43,772 nucleotides of DNA, taken from Microvirga vignae. GTDB lineage: Bacteria > Pseudomonadota > Alphaproteobacteria > Rhizobiales > Beijerinckiaceae. Positions within the stretch are counted from its first letter, which is position 1, and each line of letters starts with the position of its first letter. The stretch covers positions 90,861 through 134,632 of the forward strand of contig NZ_LCYG01000021.1 of the NCBI RefSeq assembly GCF_001017175.1, given 5' to 3'. This document shows, one piece after another, positions 24,293 through 31,630 of the stretch. The notes below the pieces were generated by a model. It was not told the DNA's origin. It did not search any database and was given only the letters and a program-made list of their open reading frames with translations. The position numbers and the translations under genes are program-made.

Positions 24293-25305
24293 CGCTGTCG
24301 CTCCCAGAATACCATGCCTTCGAAGGAGAAGACCTCTTCTCCGTGCTGGTTCGTGCCGCTGTTGTGGTGAAACACCAGACCCCAGCCCGGGCGCGAGTTC
24401 GACACGCGCTTGCCCGTCACCGTAGAGCGATAAGTGATGGTGTCGCCTGCATAGACGGGCTTCAGCCATTTCAGATCCGTGAAGCCGGGGGAGGGGCCGA
24501 GCCTTGCGGGCCGCGCGCCGTGGGCGAGCGCATTCGCGCGAATGCGGCTGCGATGGCCGACCATCTGCTTCATCCACACACTCGCGGTGTGCCAGCCCGA
24601 GGCGCAGAGGGCACCGAAAAGGCTGTTCTTCGCGGCTTCCGCGTCCACATGGAATCGCTGCGGGTCGAACTGCTTGGCAAACGCGACGATGTCGTCAGGT
24701 TCGAAGCGGTAGGAGCCGAGCTCCTCCGTCTCACCGATCACGAGATCTTCGAAGTAAGGGTTCGAGGAGATATGCGGCAGCTCCCGCTTCGGCGTGTGGT
24801 CCGGCGTGGCGGAAACAGCAGCCGCGAGAACGCTCGGGCCTGAGCCTGCAACAGGCTCCGCGTCCCGGCGTCCGAACATCACCCAGTTCTTCTGGGTGAA
24901 GACGGTCTCGTCGGCCTGGTTCAGCATCTCGAACTGGAACCGCACGAGGCCGATGGAGGGGCGGCTCTTCGAGGGCCGGCTCTCCAGGACCGTCGTGCGG
25001 GAGCGGAGCGTATCGCCGGGCCTGACGGGCTTCAGCCACTTCACCTCCTCGATTCCGGGCGCGCCCATGGCGGTGGAATCCAGGAGCAGCTCGTCCGCAA
25101 CCAGGCGCATGTTGATGGAGCAGGTATGCCAGCCCGAGGCAATGAGCGTGCCGATGAAGCTGTCCTTGGCGGCCACTTCGTCCACATGGAAGGGCTGCGC
25201 ATCGTATTCCTGCGCAAAGGCAAGCAGCGCCTCCTTCGTGACGGCGTAGGGGCCGAGCATCTGCGTGGTGCCGGGCGTGAGGTCTTCGAATGCGTAACGG
25301 GGCAT
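24289..25305 (-). CDS. Tandem MaoC-type hotdog dehydratase
   Basis: A 338-residue protein made of two MaoC-like hotdog domains, each about 150 residues. The repeated units begin MPRYAFEDLTPGTTQMLGPY and NPYFEDLVIGETEELGSYRF, and share QPFHVDEVAAKDSFIGTLIA/QRFHVDAEAAKNSLFGALCA and SGWHT. The catalytic Asp/His pattern of hydratase 2 (D-x4-H type) is seen as YDAQPFHVD and FDPQRFHVD in both halves. Probable (R)-specific enoyl-CoA hydratase or other thioester dehydratase; substrate unknown. The start MPRYAFEDL at 25305 is preferred since the open frame upstream runs through the nfi gene. Confidence 0.82.
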   Translation of the reverse strand: MPRYAFEDLTPGTTQMLGPYAVTKEALLAFAQEYDAQPFHVDEVAAKDSFIGTLIASGWHTCSINMRLVADELLLDSTAMGAPGIEEVKWLKPVRPGDTLRSRTTVLESRPSKSRPSIGLVRFQFEMLNQADETVFTQKNWVMFGRRDAEPVAGSGPSVLAAAVSATPDHTPKRELPHISSNPYFEDLVIGETEELGSYRFEPDDIVAFAKQFDPQRFHVDAEAAKNSLFGALCASGWHTASVWMKQMVGHRSRIRANALAHGARPARLGPSPGFTDLKWLKPVYAGDTITYRSTVTGKRVSNSRPGWGLVFHHNSGTNQHGEEVFSFEGMVFWERQR

Positions 25306-25352
25306 GGTCTCGATCGATGCGGATTTTAGCGCTTCGCCTGCTGTCGGATCGT

Positions 25353-26021
25353 TCAGGGAGTGAACTGTCCGGCTGCGTTGTGCGCCAAGCGGATCGGTTC
25401 GGGCAAGCGATACTTTGGAGAACAGTGCAGCACGAGCTCCGCTGCGGTGGGAATATCGGCCAGATGACCGGGCGAAATGAACATCGGATTCTTGGCCGTA
25501 CGCGTGCGCAGGGCCACGCCGATGGTTTCTTGTCTGTCGATGAGGGGCGCTGACGATCCCTTCTCCTCCCCGAGATTCTTGTAGCGTCCGCACAGAAGCG
25601 TCTTGCCGCAGCCGATGGTCGGGCGCTGCAGCCACAGGCCCATATGGCTTGCAATGCCGATGCGGCGAGGATGGGCAATGCCCATGCCGTCGAACAGGAA
25701 CACGTCAGGCTCAGCCTGCAGTTTCTCGAAGGCTTCCTCCAGCACCGGACCCTCACGGAAGCTCAAAAGGCCCGGAACATAGGGAAACGGGGTCGGGCGT
25801 TGTGCCAGCACCGTCTCCACAGGCAGAAAGCCTGGATAGGTGACGACGACAATGGCCGCCTGGGACTGCTCGTTCTTCACGCTCACATCGACCCCGGCCA
25901 CGAGCTTGACCGCGTCGAGATCGATGGGCCGGTCGGATACGACCTCCCGCCTCAGCTCCTGCTGAAGGGCAATGGCTTCGGAAGGGGAGAGGTCCCAGGA
26001 ATGGCGGTGGTGAAGCTGCAT
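25353..26021 (-). CDS. nfi: Endonuclease V (deoxyinosine 3' endonuclease)
   Basis: A 222-residue DNA repair nuclease that cuts the second phosphodiester 3' to deoxyinosine. The catalytic carboxylates are in place: D45 in VAGVDVSV, E90 in VPGLLSFREGP and D111 in LFDGMGIAHPRRIG. The Mg2+-dependent RNase H-like fold and the length are typical. The ATG at 26021 (MQLHHRHSWDLSP) is preferred over an upstream TTG; neither has a strong ribosome binding site. It lies 47 bases upstream of the MaoC gene on the same strand, with no obvious functional link. Confidence 0.93.
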   Translation of the reverse strand: MQLHHRHSWDLSPSEAIALQQELRREVVSDRPIDLDAVKLVAGVDVSVKNEQSQAAIVVVTYPGFLPVETVLAQRPTPFPYVPGLLSFREGPVLEEAFEKLQAEPDVFLFDGMGIAHPRRIGIASHMGLWLQRPTIGCGKTLLCGRYKNLGEEKGSSAPLIDRQETIGVALRTRTAKNPMFISPGHLADIPTAAELVLHCSPKYRLPEPIRLAHNAAGQFTP

Positions 26022-26244
26022 GAGAGAGTAATGGGAGAAGGATCTCGTGAGCCTCAACGCTCAAGATGGGTGAACGATCCCCTAGACTTGGCAATTCCGG
26101 CAAAGCGAAAGTCTGGCTAATGGCCAGGCCCCTGCCGATACTGGGAAATCCCTTAGGCACTTGATCTGAATTTCCCTTGCGCCAGCGCGGGTGTACCTCC
26201 CTCGCGACCTTAAAAAGCATCTGTGATCGAGTAACGAGGATATC

Positions 26245-27456
26245 ATGCTTACCGCGATTGCCACGCATGGCCCTGTGCCGCGTGAGCCGAGAATAACAAA
26301 GACCTTCTCCATCAAGAGCATGGCGGCGACCCTCACGGCCTTGGGCACTGGCGCCACCTGGGCGCTGCCCGCCGAAGCGCACGTCAAGTGGTTTGCCCCG
26401 TACATCGTCGACGCCGCACCGCAGCCGATCAGCGCCACGCTGACCAATGGCTGGTTCTGGACCGGCATCGGCCTCGTGCTTGCCTTCTTCCTGGCGACGC
26501 TGACGGTCGAGCGGACCCTCATTGGTCGTGGCGTCCTCTCGGGACTCGACCGTGTAAGCGCACCGCTCTGGAGCCGGTCCGACGATTTCATGCGCGCTGC
26601 CATCGGCGGCTTCTTCGTCGCGATCTTCGCAGTCGGCGGCATCTATCTCACGCCTGACCTGAAGACGAATTCTGAGCTTGTCTCGTGGGCTCAGCTTCTG
26701 ATCGCGGCCTGCGTGTTCTCGCGCCGGACCATGCCGATTGCAGCCGCCGGCATCATCTCCCTCTGGGTGGTGGCGCTTCGCGAATACGACCTGTTCCACC
26801 TTCTCGACTATCTGGCTCTCGGCGTCGGCGTGGCCGCCTATCTCGTCCTCGCCTCGACGGACGATCCTGAGTGGCGTGCACGTCGGTTCGTTGCGCTTCG
26901 CTGGGGCATCGCGATTGCGCTCATGTGGTCGAGCCTCGAGAAGTTCGCCTATCCGGACTGGTTCTATCCGCTCGTGGAAGAAAAGCCCTTCCTGACCTTC
27001 GGCATGCCGCGCGATGTGTTCATTCCGATGGCTGGCGTTGCGGAGTTCACCCTTGGCTTCGGCCTGCTCTGGACGCCTCTGGTACGTCGCCTCTCGGCGG
27101 TGTCGCTGCTGCTGATCTTCTTCACGGCCGTCTATCCGTTCGGCCGCGTCGATCTCGTGGGCCACGCCCTGATCATGGCGGCTCTCTTCCTGGTCGCCGC
27201 AGATCCCTGCCGGGGGGCCAAGGCGCTCACCGTGAAGATGCCCACCACCCTGCCGCGCGTCGGCAACCTGGCCTCGGTGCCGGCAGGCCTCGCGGTTGCC
27301 CTCGGGGTGCTCGTGACGAGCTATTGGGGCCTGCACGGCGTGTTCTATGACACCCGGAGCATGGCTGAATCTGCTCTGCTGACCACGCATTCCGCGAGCC
27401 CGGAATACCCGCATGGTTCGCAGGCCACCCTTCCGGTGAACCAGCATCATCACTAA
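26245..27456 (+). CDS. DoxX-like multi-pass membrane protein with His-rich tail
   Basis: A 403-residue protein with about ten membrane segments and a signal-like first segment ending TWALPAEAHVKWFAP. The HVKWF box after the presumed cleavage site recalls CopD/DoxX-like membrane proteins. A later core, ALMWSSLEKFAYPDWFYPLV followed by AEFTLGFGLLWTPL, resembles the DoxX family. The C-terminus ends in HGSQATLPVNQHHH, a possible metal-binding tail. The ATG at 26245 has CGAGGA just upstream. Function unknown; thiosulfate/sulfur or redox roles are known for some DoxX relatives. It precedes a truncated haemoglobin gene but is separated by a hairpin. The upstream gap 26022-26244 holds no gene. Confidence 0.7.
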   Translation: MLTAIATHGPVPREPRITKTFSIKSMAATLTALGTGATWALPAEAHVKWFAPYIVDAAPQPISATLTNGWFWTGIGLVLAFFLATLTVERTLIGRGVLSGLDRVSAPLWSRSDDFMRAAIGGFFVAIFAVGGIYLTPDLKTNSELVSWAQLLIAACVFSRRTMPIAAAGIISLWVVALREYDLFHLLDYLALGVGVAAYLVLASTDDPEWRARRFVALRWGIAIALMWSSLEKFAYPDWFYPLVEEKPFLTFGMPRDVFIPMAGVAEFTLGFGLLWTPLVRRLSAVSLLLIFFTAVYPFGRVDLVGHALIMAALFLVAADPCRGAKALTVKMPTTLPRVGNLASVPAGLAVALGVLVTSYWGLHGVFYDTRSMAESALLTTHSASPEYPHGSQATLPVNQHHH

Positions 27457-27468
27457 ATAAAATGGGAG

Positions 27469-27496
27469 AACCGGGCCGTGATGAGCGGCCCGGTTT
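27469..27496 (+). terminator. Hairpin terminator after the DoxX-like gene
   Basis: AACCGGGCCG-TGATGAG-CGGCCCGGTT is a perfect 10-bp stem, ending in TTT and 13 bases after the stop. The T tract is short, so termination may be partial. Confidence 0.65.
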
Positions 27497-27508
27497 GATC
27501 TTCGACAA
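27495..27508 (+). promoter_or_regulatory. Possible CRP/FNR-family (NnrR/FNR-type) binding site
   Basis: TTGATCTTCGACAA fits TTG-N8-CAA and half of the FNR consensus TTGAT-N4-ATCAA. It lies 64 bases before the truncated haemoglobin start, a gene type often controlled by nitric oxide or oxygen regulators. It abuts the preceding hairpin. The match is weak and could be chance. Confidence 0.25.
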
Positions 27509-27571
27509 AGATTATTGATCGGGACGGGGGCATCTGCTCCTATCCAGTTCTGCTGAAGTAGAGAGTTCACC

Positions 27572-27997
27572 TTGGTCCATCACACCGCTACAGGCCGCAG
27601 CATTCCCATCATCACGCCAGCAGAAGGCGTGACGGAAGAGATGATCCGTGAGCTTGTCGTCACGTTCTATGATCGTGTGCTGAAGGATCCCGAGCTCGGC
27701 CCCATCTTTCACAAGGCCCTTTCGGGCCGGTGGAGCGAGCATCTGGCGATCATGGTGGATTTCTGGTCCTCGATCGCCCTGAGGACGGCGCGCTACAGCG
27801 GCAAGCCGCAGGCGGCGCATTTCGGTCTCGATCTCAAGCCTGAGCTGTTCACGCGCTGGCTCGATCTCTTTGAGACGACGGCACGTGAGATCATGGAGCC
27901 CGATGTGGCGGAGTTCTTCATAGTCCGCGCCCAGCGCATCGCGGACAGCCTGCAGATCGGCCTTGGCATCGGCCCGAAGGCTTTGCGCCTTCCTTGA
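27572..27997 (+). CDS. Group III truncated haemoglobin
   Basis: A 141-residue single-domain globin of the trHb3 (P) group. The proximal His is H83 in GKPQAAHFGL, and the lead TEEMIRELVVTFYDRVLKDPELGPIF matches the group. Such proteins bind O2 or NO and are linked to microaerobic respiration or nitrosative stress. The TTG start at 27572 has GAGAG six bases upstream; the next ATG is at residue 24 and would remove helix A. It follows the DoxX-like gene and terminator and may have its own promoter. Confidence 0.88.
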   Translation: MVHHTATGRSIPIITPAEGVTEEMIRELVVTFYDRVLKDPELGPIFHKALSGRWSEHLAIMVDFWSSIALRTARYSGKPQAAHFGLDLKPELFTRWLDLFETTAREIMEPDVAEFFIVRAQRIADSLQIGLGIGPKALRLP

Positions 27998-28050
27998 TGA
28001 AGCAGGCATTTCTATCCGGCAAACCGGTCTCCGCTTTACCTAGAAAAGCC

Positions 28051-28215
28051 CTAGCGCTCCCACCACTCCAGATCGTCGGCGGCCGTCTTTGGCAGCAGGG
28101 ACGAGATCGCGATCATGACGAGGCCGCAAGCCACGAGCACGGCCACGAAAAACTCGGCCGTGCCGATGCTCGGCGAAACAACGGTCGAGACCAGATTCCC
28201 AAGAACGTCCTGCAT
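28051..28215 (-). CDS. Single-pass small membrane protein, 54 residues
   Basis: The ATG at 28215 is preceded by GGAGG with an eight-base spacing, a strong site. The peptide reads MQDVLGNLVSTVVSPSIG, then a membrane helix AEFFVAVLVACGLVMIAISS at about residues 19-39, then a polar tail ending DDLEWWER. No family recognised. It lies between two unrelated genes, convergent with the haemoglobin gene, downstream of ychF. Confidence 0.65.
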   Translation of the reverse strand: MQDVLGNLVSTVVSPSIGTAEFFVAVLVACGLVMIAISSLLPKTAADDLEWWER

Positions 28216-28253
28216 GCGTCTACCCTCCATGCAGGACATCAAAGCAGAATGGT

Positions 28254-28283
28254 CCTGAACGCCCGAAAAAGCGCGCGTTCAGG
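28254..28283. other. Stem-loop between ychF and the 54-residue gene
   Basis: CCTGAACGC-N12-GCGTTCAGG is a perfect 9-bp inverted repeat. On the plus strand it is followed by TTT; on the minus strand it lies 25 bases after the ychF stop without a T tract. It could be a factor-independent terminator for neither strand in particular, or mRNA-end protection. Confidence 0.4.
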
Positions 28284-28307
28284 TTTCCGACAGATTTGTT
28301 AAATCCG

Positions 28308-29405
28308 TTAAGTGTTGAAGCGGAAGTGCATCACGTCGCCGTCCTGGACGACGTAGTCCTTGCCTTCCAGACGCAGGCGACCCGCATCGCGCGCACCAGC
28401 TTCCCCCTTCAGCGAGGTGTAATCGGCATAGGCGATGGTCTCGGCGCGGATGAAGCCCTTCTCGAAATCCGTATGGATCACACCGGCAGCCGCAGGAGCG
28501 CGCGTGCCCTTGGTGATGGTCCAGGCGCGGGCTTCCTTCGGGCCGACGGTGAAATAAGTGATGAGGCCAAGCAGCTCATAGCCTGCGCGGATCACGCGGT
28601 TGAGGCCAGGCTCGGCAAGGCCTACGGCTTCGAGATATTCCTTCTGCTCATCGGGCGGCAGAACGGCGATCTCGCTCTCGATCTTAGCCGAGACGACGAC
28701 GGCCTTGGCACCTTCTTCCTTCGCGCGCTCGAAAACCTTGGCCGAGAACTCGTTGCCCTTGTCGGCAGAGGCCTCTTCCACGTTGCACACGTAGAGAACG
28801 GGCTTGGAGGAGAGGAGACCCAGCATCTGGAACAGGCGCTCTTCCTCGGGCTTGCGTTCCACCAGGCGGGCAGGCTTACCGTCACGCAGCAGCGGCAGGG
28901 TGCGGTTGACGAGGTCGAGCGTTTCCTTTGCTTCCTTGTCGTTCCCCTTGGCCTTCTTTTCGAGTGCTGTCACGCGCTTCTCGAGGCTGTCGAGATCGGC
29001 GAGCATCAGCTCGGTCTCAATGGTCTCGATATCGGCGATCGGGTCGATCTTGCCCTCGACATGGGTGATGTCCGTATCCTCGAAGCAGCGCACCACGTGA
29101 GCGATGGCATCGACTTCGCGGATGTTGGCGAGGAACTGGTTGCCGAGGCCTTCGCCGCGGGACGCGCCGCGTACGAGGCCCGCGATGTCCACGAAGGTGA
29201 GGCGGGTCGGGATGATCTGCGCCGAGCCTGCGATGGCGGAGAGCTGGTCGAGGCGCTCGTCCGGCACCGCCACGTCGCCGACGTTCGGCTCGATGGTGCA
29301 GAACGGATAGTTCGCAGCCTGCGCCGCTGCGGTCTGCGTCAACGCATTGAAGAGGGTGGACTTGCCCACGTTCGGCAGGCCGACGATGCCCATCTTGAAG
29401 CCCAT
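28308..29405 (-). CDS. ychF: Redox-regulated ATPase YchF (OLA1 family)
   Basis: A 365-residue P-loop protein of the Obg-related YchF/OLA1 group, which binds ATP rather than GTP and associates with ribosomes in stress responses. G1 is GLPNVGKST (residues 9-17), G3 is DIAGLVRGAS, and the G4 position reads CNVEEA, the NxxE variant that explains ATP preference. A coiled-coil domain (about 130-200) follows and the C-terminus is a TGS domain ending EGKDYVVQDGDVMHFRFN. The start MGFKMGIVG is standard. It sits 82 bases downstream of pth on the same strand, a common pairing. Confidence 0.96.
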   Translation of the reverse strand: MGFKMGIVGLPNVGKSTLFNALTQTAAAQAANYPFCTIEPNVGDVAVPDERLDQLSAIAGSAQIIPTRLTFVDIAGLVRGASRGEGLGNQFLANIREVDAIAHVVRCFEDTDITHVEGKIDPIADIETIETELMLADLDSLEKRVTALEKKAKGNDKEAKETLDLVNRTLPLLRDGKPARLVERKPEEERLFQMLGLLSSKPVLYVCNVEEASADKGNEFSAKVFERAKEEGAKAVVVSAKIESEIAVLPPDEQKEYLEAVGLAEPGLNRVIRAGYELLGLITYFTVGPKEARAWTITKGTRAPAAAGVIHTDFEKGFIRAETIAYADYTSLKGEAGARDAGRLRLEGKDYVVQDGDVMHFRFNT

Positions 29406-29423
29406 GGCCTCACTCCTTGTCCA

Positions 29424-29476
29424 TAGCCGGCGAAGGCCGGCGTGATGATTCCTTCGGCCGGCGTCAGCCGGCGTTG
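29424..29476. repeat. GCCGGC-rich palindromic spacer between pth and ychF
   Basis: AGCCGGCGAAGGCCGGCGT is followed by TGATGATT and CCTTCGGCCGGCGTCAGCCGGCG. The outer GCCGGCGAAGG and CCTTCGGCCGGC pair with one bulge. GCCGGCGT occurs three times. It may be an extragenic repeat or a transcript-stabilising structure. Confidence 0.4.
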
Positions 29477-29486
29477 TTTTTCAGGC

Positions 29487-30098
29487 CTAGGTGGCCTTTT
29501 CTCCAGGCCGCTTCACATCCGTCCAGCCTCTCGCCTCCATGGCGAGGTGGACCTTGTTCTGAAAGCTTCCGTCCTCGCCTTTGGCGAGGAGAGGGGCGTT
29601 GTCAGCGATGATGCGGCACAGGTCTTCGACCCATGGCTCTTCAGATTTGGCGAAATCCCCCAGCACATGACTCTGAACGAGAGCCTTGTGGCCGGGATGG
29701 CCGATGCCGAGCCGCACGCGACGATAATCGTTGCCGCAATGGGCGGAGATCGAGCGAAGACCATTATGGCCTGCATTGCCGCCGCCGATCTTCACGCGCA
29801 GCTTGGCGGGTTGCAGATCGAGCTCGTCATAGAAAACCGTGACGTCCTTGAGCGGGATCTTGAAGAAGTTCTGTGCTTCTCCCACCGCCTGGCCGGATAG
29901 GTTCATGAAGGTCTGCGGTTTGAGCAGCAGCACCTTCTCTCCGCCGATCACCACATCCGCGGCCTCGGACTGGAAACGCTTGCGCCAGGGACCCGCGTTA
30001 TGAACGCGCGCAATCTCATCCACGGCCATGAACCCGATATTGTGACGGTTTCTGGCATAGCGGGAGCCGGGATTACCAAGGCCGACGAAAAGGCGCAT
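29487..30098 (-). CDS. pth: Peptidyl-tRNA hydrolase
   Basis: A 203-residue enzyme that releases tRNA from peptidyl-tRNA dropped off the ribosome. The catalytic and binding residues are in place: N9 in [11 protein letters not shown]19 in RHNIGF, D91 in FYDELDLQ and N112 in [10 protein letters not shown]. The start [10 protein letters not shown] is standard. It lies downstream of rplY on the same strand, the common rplY-pth-ychF order, with a hairpin terminator between rplY and pth. Confidence 0.96.
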   Translation of the reverse strand: MRLFVGLGNPGSRYARNRHNIGFMAVDEIARVHNAGPWRKRFQSEAADVVIGGEKVLLLKPQTFMNLSGQAVGEAQNFFKIPLKDVTVFYDELDLQPAKLRVKIGGGNAGHNGLRSISAHCGNDYRRVRLGIGHPGHKALVQSHVLGDFAKSEEPWVEDLCRIIADNAPLLAKGEDGSFQNKVHLAMEARGWTDVKRPGEKAT

Positions 30099-30118
30099 CG
30101 CAAGGTATTCTCATAAGA

Positions 30119-30146
30119 AACGCTCCGGCCTTGCGGTCGGAGCGTT
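30119..30146 (-). terminator. Terminator downstream of rplY
   Basis: On the minus strand AACGCTCCGACC-GCAA-GGCCGGAGCGTT forms a 12-bp stem with one G-U pair and is followed by TTCTTAT. It is 38 bases after the rplY stop and 20 bases ahead of pth, so it may only partly uncouple the two. Confidence 0.75.
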
Positions 30147-30184
30147 GAAGCCGGTCAATGGGCTTGAACGCCCGATGAAGCCGA

Positions 30185-30799
30185 TCAGGCGGCGGTGCCT
30201 TCAGCAGCCGGAGCCTCGGCAGCCTCTTCCTTCAGGCCGGTCGGGGCCACGACGGTGACGAGGGTGAGGTTCTCGGCAGAGGTCGCCTTGGCGCCGTTCG
30301 GCAGCTTGACGTCCGCGAGGTGGACCGAGGAGCCGATGTCGAGACCCTCGACCGAAGCCTCGATGTAGTCCGGGATCGCGTCGGGCGAAACCTGCAGCTC
30401 GACAGTGTGCTCGACGATCTGGAGCGTGCCGCCGCGCTTCACGCCGGGGCTCTTCTCCTGGCCGACCACGTGCACCGGAACCACGACCTTGATGGTCTGG
30501 CCGGCGGAAACGCGCAGGAAGTCGACGTGCACGGGGAAGTCGCGCACCGGGTCGAGCTGGTAGTCGCGCGGAATGGCGCGAACCGTTTTGCCGTTGACGT
30601 CGATGTCGAAGATCGTGGTCAGGAAGTGGCCGGCGAAGATCAGCTGCTTGGTCTGGTTGAAGTCGAGAGCAATCGCCTCGGCCGGCTGACCGGCACCGTA
30701 GATAACAGCAGGAACTTGGCCTTGGCGACGAACAGCCCGGGCGGCCCCCTTGCCGCTCCGGTCGCGCGCCACGGCCTTGATTTGCTTGGTTTCGCTCAT
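30185..30799 (-). CDS. rplY: 50S ribosomal protein L25/general stress protein Ctc
   Basis: A 204-residue long-form L25 (Ctc/TL5 type): an N-terminal 5S rRNA-binding beta-barrel, about residues 1-95 (KAVARDRSGKGAARAVRRQG, VPAVIYG), and a C-terminal domain, about 96-190, ending in an Ala/Glu-rich tail. It binds 5S rRNA in the large ribosomal subunit. ATG at 30799 follows AAAGGACC. Its leader of about 100 bases has two strong hairpins, the nearer followed by a T tract, and a sigma70-like promoter lies at 30902-30930. Confidence 0.95.
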   Translation of the reverse strand: MSETKQIKAVARDRSGKGAARAVRRQGQVPAVIYGAGQPAEAIALDFNQTKQLIFAGHFLTTIFDIDVNGKTVRAIPRDYQLDPVRDFPVHVDFLRVSAGQTIKVVVPVHVVGQEKSPGVKRGGTLQIVEHTVELQVSPDAIPDYIEASVEGLDIGSSVHLADVKLPNGAKATSAENLTLVTVVAPTGLKEEAAEAPAAEGTAA

Positions 30800-30824
30800 G
30801 GTCGTGGTCCTTTGAATGGGAGTT

Positions 30825-30854
30825 AAAAACCGATGGCCGCCTTAGGGCGGCCAT
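30825..30854 (-). terminator. Terminator-like hairpin inside the rplY leader
   Basis: On the minus strand ATGGCCGCC-CTAA-GGCGGCCAT is a perfect 9-bp stem with a tetraloop, followed by CGG and TTTTTAA. It lies within the transcribed leader, between the promoter and the rplY start, ending 25 bases before the ATG. The position suits attenuation or autogenous control by a ribosomal protein. Confidence 0.6.
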
Positions 30855-30860
30855 GAGGTC

Positions 30861-30895
30861 CGCGCCCGTGCCTCCAAGGGTGTCGAGCGGGCGCG
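30861..30895 (-). promoter_or_regulatory. Upstream hairpin of the rplY leader
   Basis: On the minus strand CGCGCCCG pairs with CGGGCGCG around a 19-base loop. It starts at about the predicted transcription start and directly precedes the terminator-like hairpin at 30825-30854, so the two could work as a regulatory pair. Confidence 0.45.
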
Positions 30896-30901
30896 AGGCG
30901 G

Positions 30902-30930
30902 CTTATAGGCGATAAAGCCCTCAAACGCAA
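30902..30930 (-). promoter_or_regulatory. Sigma70-type promoter of rplY
   Basis: On the minus strand TTGCGT (30930-30925) and TATAAG (30907-30902) are separated by 17 bases. The -10 box matches the consensus at five of six positions. Transcription would begin near 30895, giving a leader of about 96 bases. Confidence 0.6.
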
Positions 30931-30962
30931 GAAAGAGGGCATTCAGCTCAAGTCTCTCGCTT

Positions 30963-31502
30963 TCAATCGAGCGGACGTGTGCCCGTGATCGTCAGCGCGA
31001 GCTTTTTGAGAAGCCGGGCGAGATCCCTCTGCTCGTCTTCCGTGAGGCCTGCGAGCATGGCGGCCTCGATGGCCATGTCCTCCTGAAAGGCAGCCTTCGC
31101 GCGCCGGATGCCTGCATCGGTGAGTTCCACGGGGAGACTCCTGCCGTCGCTTTCAGCCGCAGCCCGCCGGATCAGTCCGGCTTTCGTGAGCCGGTTCAGG
31201 CGGTCGGTGAGGCCACCCGATGAGATCATCAGGGAACGGAACAGTTCCGTGGGCCGGAGCCGGTAGGGTGGGCCGGAGCGCAACAGAGTGAAAAGGACGT
31301 CCGCCTCGCCGCTGTCCAGACCATGGGTCTTGAAGAGCTCTTCGATCGGCGGACGCGCCGTCAGGGTGATCCAACGCGCCCGGCCAAGGATCGCCATGCC
31401 GCGGGTATCCACATCCGGCAGCTCTGCCGCCCATTGGGCACGGCGCTCATCAATCCCGTCCTGGTTGGTCAGGACCTTGTCATGGTTCGATTGTCTTGAC
31501 AT
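30963..31502 (-). CDS. MarR family transcriptional regulator
   Basis: A 179-residue MarR-type winged helix-turn-helix repressor. The DNA-binding region is at about residues 68-125: SGEADVLFTLLRSGPPYRLR, PTELFRSLMISSGGLTDRLN, RLTKAGLIRRAAAESDGRSL, the wing and the recognition helix being typical. Flanking helices form the dimer interface. It is divergent from an EamA-family transporter gene. A 13-bp inverted repeat and a second smaller one lie directly upstream of its ATG, the expected self- and neighbour-repression operator. Its ligand is not known. Confidence 0.9.
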   Translation of the reverse strand: MSRQSNHDKVLTNQDGIDERRAQWAAELPDVDTRGMAILGRARWITLTARPPIEELFKTHGLDSGEADVLFTLLRSGPPYRLRPTELFRSLMISSGGLTDRLNRLTKAGLIRRAAAESDGRSLPVELTDAGIRRAKAAFQEDMAIEAAMLAGLTEDEQRDLARLLKKLALTITGTRPLD

Positions 31503-31505
31503 CGA

Positions 31506-31545
31506 GATAATTTATCCATTTATCTTTGCGTCAAGATAAATGGAT
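31506..31545. promoter_or_regulatory. MarR operator region: 13-bp inverted repeat
   Basis: ATCCATTTATCTT (31514-31526) and AAGATAAATGGAT (31533-31545) form a perfect 13-bp inverted repeat with a six-base spacer. GATAA-T-TTATC (31506-31516) is a second, overlapping repeat with the same GATAA/TTATC core. Both start four bases upstream of the marR start, suited to repression of marR and probably of the divergent transporter at 31631. Confidence 0.7.
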
Positions 31546-31630
31546 GGGATGCCTGACGCAACGAGCCTTGGCCATCCTGTTCGCAGCAAAGCGACGCTTG
31601 GACGCGGCTTTGATTACAGGAGACTCCGAA

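Noticed and set aside
26100..26200. Possible sigma54 or FNR sites (TTGGCAATTCCGGCA, TTGATCTGAATTTC) before the DoxX-like gene
   Set aside because: Spacing of GG and GC is wrong for sigma54, and the second half of the FNR pattern is missing.
28295..28312. TTAA-N5-TTAA near the ychF stop, considered as CtrA box
   Set aside because: Spacer is five, not seven, and it overlaps the end of ychF with no promoter nearby.
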